Part shown: piece by piece, positions 6,296 through 11,593 of the stretch
Layout: each line of letters begins with the position of its first letter
Numbering within the stretch: the stretch's first letter is position 1
NCBI GenBank assembly: GCA_023382135.1
Contig: JAMCQK010000058.1
Span: forward strand, 1 to 11,593
DNA: 11,593 nucleotides
Direction of reading: 5' to 3'
Origin: Deinococcus sp.
Lineage (GTDB): Bacteria; Deinococcota; Deinococci; Deinococcales; Thermaceae
Program-made: the position numbers and the translations under genes
The notes under the pieces: model-generated
Database searches by the model: none
Seen by the model: the letters and a program-made list of their open reading frames with translations, nothing else
Told to the model about the DNA's origin: nothing

Positions 6296-7159
6296 TCAAG
6301 TTTTCGCGCGCGGGTCCAGCCGGTCGCGCAGGCCGTCGCCCATCAAGTTGAAACCCAGAACCGTGAGGGCGATAGCCAGCCCGGGCCAGATGGAGGGGTA
6401 TGGAGAAAGACCCGCCGCCAAATAACTCTGCGCCTCGCGCAGCATCCGTCCCCAACTGGCGGTGGGGGGCTGTGTACCCAGGCCCAGGTATGAAAGCGCG
6501 GCCTCGGCCAAGATGGCCCCCGCAAAAGCCAGGCTTGCCTGCACAATCAAGGGGCCCAAGATGTTCGGAAGTACGTGGCGGAACATGATCCGCGACGATG
6601 TGGCACCCAGCGCTTGCGCGGCCTCCACGTAGGGCTGGGCCTTGACCGCCAGCACTCCGGCGCGAGCCAGACGGGCAAACGCCGGCACCGCCGCCACCCC
6701 GATTGCCACCATGGAGCTAAAAGCACCTGGTCCAAATACCGCGGCGAGCAAGAGCGCCAGCAGTAAAGCGGGTAAAGCATACAGGGCCTCGAGGCCCAAC
6801 ATCACAATTTGATCCAGCCATCCGCCCAGATAGCCCGCGAGAATGCCCAGCAGACTCCCCAGCACCAAGCCAATGCCTACCGCGATCAAACCCACGTAAA
6901 GCGCGTTGTGGGCCCCCGCCAGCAGCCTCGAGGCCAGGTCTCTGCCAAGCTGGTCGGTCCCAAGCCAGAACTCGGCCGAAGGCGGCGCAAACTGTTTGCC
7001 AAAGTTGGCCCGGTTGGGGTCTTGCAGGGGCCTTGCCAGGCTTGCGAGCGCGGCAAGCACCACCAGCAGAACAATCACCCCACCAACCCGGAACGAAGGC
7101 GAAAGCTTGCCGAGCGAAGACCGCCGTTTGGGCGCTGGAACCGAAAGCGTGTTATCCAT
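6296..7159 (-). CDS. Peptide/oligopeptide ABC transporter permease, DppC/OppC type
   Basis: A 287-residue inner-membrane permease, second of a heterodimeric pair forming the channel of a Dpp/Opp/nickel-type importer. The N-terminal cytoplasmic segment (1-24) is followed by TM1 (about 26-43), a periplasmic loop with the DppC signature FWLGTDQLGRDLASRLL (64-80), and at least five further hydrophobic segments. The EAA loop that docks on the ATPase is at 179-199 (EAAQALGA..., ending RHVLPN). ASWGRML (234-240) and NLMGDGLRDRLDPR (271-284) are further family hallmarks. Length is normal. The start overlaps the end of the dppB-like gene by 8 nt, implying coupled translation; the Shine-Dalgarno is only a weak AGGG. 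Substrate cannot be told from the permease. Confidence 0.92.
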   Translation of the reverse strand: MDNTLSVPAPKRRSSLGKLSPSFRVGGVIVLLVVLAALASLARPLQDPNRANFGKQFAPPSAEFWLGTDQLGRDLASRLLAGAHNALYVGLIAVGIGLVLGSLLGILAGYLGGWLDQIVMLGLEALYALPALLLALLLAAVFGPGAFSSMVAIGVAAVPAFARLARAGVLAVKAQPYVEAAQALGATSSRIMFRHVLPNILGPLIVQASLAFAGAILAEAALSYLGLGTQPPTASWGRMLREAQSYLAAGLSPYPSIWPGLAIALTVLGFNLMGDGLRDRLDPRAKT

Positions 7160-8099
7160 AGGAAACCCTGGGGTCCAAGTAGCCGTAAAGAAGATCGACC
7201 ACTAGATTTAACGCGACGATAAACATGGCAAGCACCAAGACAACGCCTTGGACCAAAGGATAGTCGCGCGCCTGGATGCCCGTGAGCGCCAGGCTCCCCA
7301 GGCCGGGCAGGCCGAAGACCTGCTCCACCACCACCGCGGCGATCAAAAGCTGGGCGAACTCGAGGCCGAGCACCGTCACCACCGGCAAGGCCGCGTTCTT
7401 GAGCGCATGCTTGTTCACTACCACCCGCTCAGAAAGCCCCTTCCCGCGCGCGGTGCGCACATAGTCTTGCGAGAGCACCTCCAGCAGACTGCCCCGCACC
7501 ATGCGCGTGAGCAGCGCCGAGCGCGCCAGACCAATAGTCAGGACCGGGAGCGCCAGATACTTGAGCGCATTGAGCGGGTCGGCCCAGCCTTTCTGCGGAA
7601 AGCCGTTGGAGGGAAGCCAGCCCAGATTCACCGCGAACAGGTAGATGAACATCAGTCCAACCCAGAACGAAGGAAGCGCCAAGCCCAAAAGCGCGAACAA
7701 GGAAGCCGCGAAATCTAACGCTCCCCCGGCCCGCCTAGCAGCCAGTATTCCCAGTGGGACCGCAATAACAGTAGCCAGCATGAGCGACAAAAGCACAATT
7801 GGCAGCGTGAGTGTAAGGCTTTTTAGTATCAGCCCCCCTACCGATATTCCGTAGCGGATAGAGGTACCAAGGTCTCCCGTGGCCACGCCAGCGAGCCAGC
7901 TAAAATACCGCTCCAGCGGGGGGCGGTCGAGACCGAGGTCATGGCGCAACTTTTCCGCCACGTCTGGGTTGGCGTCCATCCCCAGAATGGTGGCCACCGG
8001 GTCCCCAGGAATGAACAGGACCACCATAAAGACCAGCGTGGAAGCCAGCCAAAGGGTCAGGATGGCAAGCCCAAGACGGCGAAAGGTGTAGGTCCACAT
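7152..8099 (-). CDS. Peptide/oligopeptide ABC transporter permease, DppB/OppB type
   Basis: A 315-residue inner-membrane permease, partner of the dppC-like product. Family hallmarks are an N-terminal TM (about 8-30) followed by FIPGDP (29-34), GDLGTS (75-80), ALPSFWVGL (141-149), the EAA loop beginning DYVRTARGKGLSE (212-224) that contacts an ATPase, ARDYPLVQG (277-285) and the closing YGYLDPRV. About six TM helices are visible and nothing is missing. The ATG at 8097-8099 follows a G6 tract at 7 nt and a better GGGGAGGT 17 nt upstream, so initiation signals are odd. The G-tracts can pair with C-tracts upstream (8135-8152), which could restrain permease synthesis relative to the binding protein. 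No ATPase gene follows. Confidence 0.92.
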   Translation of the reverse strand: MWTYTFRRLGLAILTLWLASTLVFMVVLFIPGDPVATILGMDANPDVAEKLRHDLGLDRPPLERYFSWLAGVATGDLGTSIRYGISVGGLILKSLTLTLPIVLLSLMLATVIAVPLGILAARRAGGALDFAASLFALLGLALPSFWVGLMFIYLFAVNLGWLPSNGFPQKGWADPLNALKYLALPVLTIGLARSALLTRMVRGSLLEVLSQDYVRTARGKGLSERVVVNKHALKNAALPVVTVLGLEFAQLLIAAVVVEQVFGLPGLGSLALTGIQARDYPLVQGVVLVLAMFIVALNLVVDLLYGYLDPRVSYG

Positions 8100-8106
8100 T
8101 GCTTAG

Positions 8107-8162
8107 CCCCCCTTTTACCTCCCCTTTGTTTGCCGGGGGGGTGGCCGGGGGGTTATCACCCC
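8107..8162 (-). promoter_or_regulatory. Structured leader between binding-protein and permease genes
   Basis: On the minus strand, GGGGT gata ACCCC (8162-8149) forms a tight hairpin just after the binding-protein stop. A C7 run (8141-8135) can pair with the G6 run (8112-8107) or the GGGGAGG (8124-8118) that serve as ribosome-binding region of the dppB-like gene. These pairings share bases and may compete. This is a plausible way to give more binding protein than permease from one mRNA, by 3'-end protection and a masked initiation site. It is an inference from base pairing only. Confidence 0.4.
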
Positions 8163-8173
8163 GCTATTGTTGA

Positions 8174-9655
8174 CTACTTCGCGAGATAAACCTCGGTAAC
8201 ATTCATGCTGGGCGTGGGTTGGTTAGGCCACCAGCCCATAACGTTCTTCTTGAGCGCGGCAATGAAGGGGCCATTGAGCACCCAGATGTTTACCGCATCC
8301 TCGGCCAGTTTGCGCTGAAGCTGCTTCATAGTCTCGCAAGCCTTCTTGGGGTCGTTGGTGCGCAGGTACTGGGTGAACAGTTTGTTGAACTCCGGGCTGT
8401 TGTACTTGAAGTAGTACTTGGGATTGGTATACACACCAATGTCGTTGGGTTCCGAGTGGCCGATGATGGTCATCTGATAGTCGCCACCCAGGAAGATGCG
8501 GTTAATCCAGGTGCTCCACTCAACTACTTCAAGCTTGGCCTGGATGCCGGCGCGCTCAAACTGGGCCGCCATGGCTTCGCCGATGCGCTTTTCGTAGGGG
8601 TAGGGGGCCGCCAGGCTGAAGGTGAACTTGAGCGGGTTGCCAGGTCCGTATCCGGCCTCAGCCAGCAGTTTCTTGGCCTGTTCGGGGTCGTACTTGTACA
8701 TACCGCTCTGGTCCTCGTAACAGGTTTCTGCCGGGCTCCGGTGCGAACCAATCTTGGTACCAAAGCCAAGCATCACCGACTGAAGGAGTTCGTCACGGTT
8801 CACCGCGTACTGCATGGCCTTGCGCACCCGGATATCGTTGAAGGGTGGCTTGGAGTTGTTCATGCCCACGGTAATTTCTGCTGTGGAGGTTCCCTGCACC
8901 ACCTTGAAGTTAGCGTCTTTTTGCAGCGCCAAGGCGTTCTCCGGCGTTACGCCGTAGCCGATGGCGTCTATGTCGCCAGCCTTGAGCGCAGCAATCTGGG
9001 CGTTGGGGTCCGGCAGGAAGCGGAAAGTAACCTTGTCCAAGTAAGGCAGGCGCGGGTCGTAGTAGCCATCAAAGCGCTCAAGACGAACTCCTACGCCGCG
9101 GTCCCAGGCGGCAAACTTGAAAGGTCCAGTGCCGATCGGCTGGGTCTTCTGCTGGTCCAAGCGGCCTTTGGGGCCGATGGTTGACTCGATGGCGGCCAGG
9201 TTGAACAAGAAGTCTTGGTTGGGCTGCTTGAGCGTGAAGACTACGGTGTAAGGATCCCTGGCGCTTACGGTAGTTATATCCCGGTAGTACTCGGGGTGCC
9301 GGTGCCCGCTCTTGGGGTCCTTGGCGCGGTTGAACTTGAACACCACGTCCTCGGCGGTGAAAGAGCTGCCGTCGTGGAACTTGACGTTTTTGCGAAGCGA
9401 GAAGGTGTAGGTCAGGCCGCTGGCGGAAGCTCTCCAGCTTTCCGCGAGCGCGGGGACAATCTCGCCCTTGGCGTTTAGCTTCACCAAGCCCTGTAGCACG
9501 TTGTCGTAAAGAATGCGGGCAATTTCAGCCGAAGCCGTTGTGGTGGGGTCGAGCGCGGGGGGCTCGGCCAGGATGGCCACGGTCAGGCTCCCCCCGCGGT
9601 TCTGAGCCACCGCTAAACCCATAAGAACCAGTGCCGCTAACCAGAGTTTCCTCAT
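8174..9655 (-). CDS. Family 5 peptide-type ABC transporter substrate-binding protein (DppA/OppA-like)
   Basis: A 493-residue periplasmic binding protein that captures substrate for the two permeases downstream. A signal peptide is clear: MRK, hydrophobic core 4-14, cleavage likely after AVA (17). There is no lipobox Cys, so it is probably soluble and not a lipoprotein. The mature chain shows the family pattern: GGSLTVAILAEPPALDP, ARILYDNVLQGLVKL, VPALAESW (67-74), LRKNVKFHDGSSFTAEDVVF, then GTGPFKFAAWDRG and RVRKAMQYAVNRDEL. Length is normal for SBP_bac_5. Members bind dipeptides, oligopeptides, glutathione, nickel or sugars; the flanking peptidases favour a peptide or acyl-amino acid. GGGAGGA (9662-9668) is an excellent Shine-Dalgarno lying across the end of the M20 gene. 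Only 2 nt separate the M20 stop from this start. This gene has no CTCGAG site, unlike most of the window. Confidence 0.93.
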   Translation of the reverse strand: MRKLWLAALVLMGLAVAQNRGGSLTVAILAEPPALDPTTTASAEIARILYDNVLQGLVKLNAKGEIVPALAESWRASASGLTYTFSLRKNVKFHDGSSFTAEDVVFKFNRAKDPKSGHRHPEYYRDITTVSARDPYTVVFTLKQPNQDFLFNLAAIESTIGPKGRLDQQKTQPIGTGPFKFAAWDRGVGVRLERFDGYYDPRLPYLDKVTFRFLPDPNAQIAALKAGDIDAIGYGVTPENALALQKDANFKVVQGTSTAEITVGMNNSKPPFNDIRVRKAMQYAVNRDELLQSVMLGFGTKIGSHRSPAETCYEDQSGMYKYDPEQAKKLLAEAGYGPGNPLKFTFSLAAPYPYEKRIGEAMAAQFERAGIQAKLEVVEWSTWINRIFLGGDYQMTIIGHSEPNDIGVYTNPKYYFKYNSPEFNKLFTQYLRTNDPKKACETMKQLQRKLAEDAVNIWVLNGPFIAALKKNVMGWWPNQPTPSMNVTEVYLAK

Positions 9656-9657
9656 GA

Positions 9658-10926
9658 CTATTCCTCCCTAACCAGCATCAAAGCGCAGATCGCGGTGTAT
9701 AGTCGCGCCGAGGCAACAAGTTCGTCGATCTCCACAAACTCATTTACCTGGTGAGGCATTCTCCGCCCTCCTGGTCCAATGGTAACGATGGGTAAATTCG
9801 CCCAAGCCCAGAGATAGGTACCATCGGTCGCTCCCGGAACTCCACCATAACACAACGGCATTCCCAGTAAAGAGAGTGCTTTTTCGGTGGCTTTGACGAT
9901 GGGTTCGCGGGCCGCAGTTTCGGTTGCGGGCCGGTCCTCGAAGACCTCGAGGCCTGCCGCCACCCCCTCTTCCAACGAAGCCGCCAGGCGCTCGCGCAAA
10001 CCCTGTTCAATCTCCCGGTGATCCTGGTCTGGGTTCGTCCTGATATCCAAGAACAGCGTCACCCTGTCGGGGATTACATTGACCTGCCCCTCGCCGGCGC
10101 TCGCTTGGAACACGGTGGGGGTGATCCACGGCTGGCCGAGATGCCGGTGCTCGCTCTCTTTTTGTAGATCGGCCTGAAGTTCACCCAGCTTGGCCACAAA
10201 ACGAGCAGCCGAAGGAATAGGGTTCGCCCCCGCATACGGCATCGCCCCGTGGGCCATCCTTCCTTTGAACTCCAGGCGCACCCGCATGGCGCCTTTTTGC
10301 CACAAACAAATTTCGTTCTCTTCCGGCTCGCAGATAACCGCCCCGGCAAACCCGTCGGCATACCCCGCCTTGACAAAGGCCTTGATGCCGGTCATTAGTC
10401 CTTCTTCGTCGCACGGTATACAAAGCCGCAAAGTTTTCTTGGGTTCACCCAGGACTTTCTTTATGGTTGATGCTGCAACGATAGCCGCCGCCAAGCCGCC
10501 TTTCATGTCACAAGATCCGCGTCCATAAAGCTTGCCGCCAACAATTCGGCCTTCATATGGCGGAATTTCCCACGCTGACAAATCGCCGGGGGTAACCACA
10601 TCGGCGTGGCCCTCGAGGATAATTCCACCCGGCCCACTCCCGATATCCGCAATCAGGTTGGGGCGCCCAGGAGCAACATCCTGGACCTGGGTCCGAAAAC
10701 CGTGCTGCTGGAGGTACCTTTCCAAAAACTCCACCACCGGCGCCTCGCCAGGGCCGGGATAACAGCTTTGTATACCGCTTTCAATCTGCACCAGCTTTTG
10801 CGCCAAACGGACGACTTCGTTCACGTCAACTTGGTTGGCGGCCTTGAGTACCAGTTCTTCGAGTTGCACCATGTCTTGAGCTCCCAAATAATCCGGCTTG
10901 CCTGTTCTGCGATCCCGAAAACTCAT
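9658..10926 (-). CDS. M20 family metallopeptidase (ArgE/DapE/carboxypeptidase G2-type)
   Basis: A 422-residue di-zinc hydrolase that removes an acyl group or C-terminal amino acid from a small amide. Numbering from 10926, ligand motifs are EGHADVV (H107, D109), GRGSCDMKGG (D140), CDEE (E174 base, E175 ligand), CEPEE (E200) and MPHQVNEF (H392). H227 in GRMAHGAMP starts the dimerisation domain. All catalytic residues are present; the substrate is uncertain and I would not call it dapE or argE. Two starts compete. The longest has CATAAT 6 nt upstream and no Shine-Dalgarno. The ATG at 10872 (residue 19) has GGGAG 8 nt upstream, aligns better with the family, and the 18 extra codons include AGA, ACA and GGA, uncommon nearby. 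Both fit one transcript starting near 10926. The gene heads the transporter operon; no signal peptide, so it is cytoplasmic. Confidence 0.9.
   Translation of the reverse strand: MSFRDRRTGKPDYLGAQDMVQLEELVLKAANQVDVNEVVRLAQKLVQIESGIQSCYPGPGEAPVVEFLERYLQQHGFRTQVQDVAPGRPNLIADIGSGPGGIILEGHADVVTPGDLSAWEIPPYEGRIVGGKLYGRGSCDMKGGLAAAIVAASTIKKVLGEPKKTLRLCIPCDEEGLMTGIKAFVKAGYADGFAGAVICEPEENEICLWQKGAMRVRLEFKGRMAHGAMPYAGANPIPSAARFVAKLGELQADLQKESEHRHLGQPWITPTVFQASAGEGQVNVIPDRVTLFLDIRTNPDQDHREIEQGLRERLAASLEEGVAAGLEVFEDRPATETAAREPIVKATEKALSLLGMPLCYGGVPGATDGTYLWAWANLPIVTIGPGGRRMPHQVNEFVEIDELVASARLYTAICALMLVREE
10881..10885 (-). promoter_or_regulatory. Shine-Dalgarno supporting the shorter M20 start at 10872
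   Basis: The minus strand reads GGGAG followed by an 8-nt spacer and ATG (10870-10872). It would give a 404-residue protein beginning MVQLEELV, consistent with the N-terminal helix of M20 enzymes. It would turn 10873-10926 into a short 5' leader. Confidence 0.5.
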
Positions 10927-10927
10927 T

Positions 10928-11064
10928 TTGTCATTATGGGCGCTAACGCGAAGAATCTCCGCTGCGCACCGTGAATTCAGATTAGTGGGCCAAAGGCACC
11001 TTCCCCTCCGAGAATTGCCAGACCGAGCAAGATTCTAGACTCTTCGCTACGCCCAGGATGACAA
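10928..11064. mobile_element. 137-bp REP/MITE-like inverted-repeat element
   Basis: The left arm (10928 to about 10958) starts TTGTCATTATGGGCG and continues to GCGAAGAATCT. The right arm (about 11027-11064), read in reverse, starts TTGTCATCCTGGGCG and continues TAGCGAAGAGTCT. The arms match except for two changed bases, small indels and one A/G. The core TGTCATxCTGAGCGxAGCGAAGAATCT resembles a non-coding inverted repeat seen in many bacterial genomes, often mis-annotated as peptides such as ILRYAQDD; that recollection is from general knowledge. The interior (10960-11026) has no gene. The element fills nearly the whole gap between the S58 and M20 genes, and its left terminus is 1 nt from the M20 ATG. 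It has no transposase, so it would be non-autonomous. Confidence 0.65.
10933..10938 (-). promoter_or_regulatory. Candidate -10 box of the M20-transporter operon, inside the repeat element
   Basis: The minus strand reads CATAAT, 6 nt before the ATG at 10926. The hexamer lies within the left arm of the inverted-repeat element. The equivalent bases of the right arm read CAGGAT, so the box exists only because two bases differ between arms. No good -35 is visible. Confidence 0.35.
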
Positions 11065-11102
11065 CTTGTAGCTCGCAAAAGCATCTGGCCCTCAAACAGA
11101 AA

Positions 11103-11593
11103 TCACGCTTCCGGGAAAGCTTCTCGGTAGCTTGTCATCCCACCGGCCGACTTTGCCGCCAGAACCCCGCGGATAATCGCGCGCGAAAATGTATCCGCCG
11201 CAAGCGCTCCCAGGTTGGACAGTTCCGCTGGCCCGACGCTGCCGGAGTTTCCGGTTGAAAGCGCAAAAATAACGTCGCCGTCGAACATGGTATGCGCCGG
11301 CTGGATGGCGCGCGCCATTCCATCGTGGGCCATTTGAGCCAGCTTCTGGCACTGGACTTTGGTGAGCGCCGCGTTGGTGGCCACCACGCCGATCACGGTA
11401 TTGCGAACTCGAAGCTCGTTGCCTTCGGCAAAAACATCGGAGTAGTCCGCTGTTGGCGGAGGAGGCACAGTATCAGGCCACTTCATTCCGAACTCGCCAG
11501 CCAGTTCCAGGTAACGGGCGTACAAGTCTCCGGTAACCGGGTGATGAATACGGCCAAGGGAGTTCACGGCCACAATTGCACCGACGACTATTC
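11103..11593 (-). CDS. S58 family (DmpA/P1-type) self-processing aminopeptidase, 5' end outside window
   Basis: The C-terminal 162 residues of an Ntn-like hydrolase of the DmpA/BapA/NylC family (L-aminopeptidase/D-esterase type), which cleaves itself into two chains and then hydrolyses N-terminal residues or amides. The frame stays open to the right edge, upstream of a GTG at 11573, and VVGAIVAVNSLGRIHHPVTG is a typical internal family stretch, so the true start lies outside. The cleavage and nucleophile motif is RNTVIGVVATNAALTK: self-cleavage is expected between Asn (11400-11402) and Thr (11397-11399), leaving Thr as the N-terminal nucleophile, as described for NylC; DmpA itself uses Ser. 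FDGDVIFALSTG and the C-terminal SYREAFP also fit. The stop is 176 nt before the M20 gene, separated by the repeat element, so it may be in a separate unit with a related peptide-degrading job. Confidence 0.88.
   Translation of the reverse strand, partial: IVVGAIVAVNSLGRIHHPVTGDLYARYLELAGEFGMKWPDTVPPPPTADYSDVFAEGNELRVRNTVIGVVATNAALTKVQCQKLAQMAHDGMARAIQPAHTMFDGDVIFALSTGNSGSVGPAELSNLGALAADTFSRAIIRGVLAAKSAGGMTSYREAFPEA

Noticed and set aside
8135..8152. G-rich tract on the plus strand as a G-quadruplex
   Set aside because: It has two long G-runs and one GG, short of four clean G3 runs with small loops; the minus-strand RNA pairing is the simpler reading.
8219..9184. Plus-strand frame of 321 codons opposite the binding-protein gene
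   Set aside because: Antisense shadow of a clearly conserved SBP_bac_5 gene.
11132..11140. TTGTCATCC, a third copy of the repeat-element terminus
   Set aside because: It lies in the S58 coding sequence and encodes GMTS in a stretch that fits the family C-terminus; no further arm sequence follows, so chance is likelier.
1..11593. CRISPR arrays, tRNA/rRNA genes, transposases, phage or defence genes
   Set aside because: I looked for regular spaced repeats, cloverleaf-like sequences and such protein families and found none.

Overview
The window looks like chromosomal DNA of a moderately GC-rich bacterium, most plausibly of the Deinococcus-Thermus phylum and perhaps Meiothermus-like. That placement is an inference. 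It rests on a RecG with a long N-terminal extension, several genes with a -10-like hexamer 6 to 9 nt before the start codon and no Shine-Dalgarno sequence (a leaderless layout), and a striking excess of the palindrome CTCGAG. No phage, plasmid, CRISPR, toxin-antitoxin or defence genes are visible. All genes are of recognisable families, so I do not claim a new protein system; the unusual signals are mostly in the non-coding DNA and in how genes are paired.

Left part (1-2789, minus strand): the 5' end of a secreted CAP/YkwD-like protein runs off the left edge. Upstream of it lies a two-gene operon of M16 peptidase-like subunits. The second gene carries the zinc site. The first has lost that site but keeps the Arg/Tyr substrate-binding pair, so the two probably form one active heterodimer. 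A strand-asymmetric hairpin separates the M16 operon from the CAP gene.

Centre (2889-5303, plus strand): recG, the replication-fork and Holliday-junction helicase, is divergent from the M16 operon. Its convergent junction with the next operon (5304-5475, no convincing gene) holds an 11-bp perfect inverted repeat whose outer arm begins inside the recG stop codon, and a small tandem repeat at the facing gene's stop.

Right part (5476-11593, minus strand): in transcription order there is an S58/DmpA-type self-cleaving aminopeptidase (5' end outside the window), a 137-bp inverted-repeat element, an M20 metallopeptidase/deacylase, a family 5 solute-binding protein, two Dpp/Opp-type permeases and a short-chain dehydrogenase. 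From the M20 gene to the dehydrogenase, spacing is tight (overlap to 74 nt), suggesting one operon. The theme is uptake and hydrolysis of a peptide or N-acylated compound, followed by oxidation or reduction of a product. The transporter's ATPases are not in the window.
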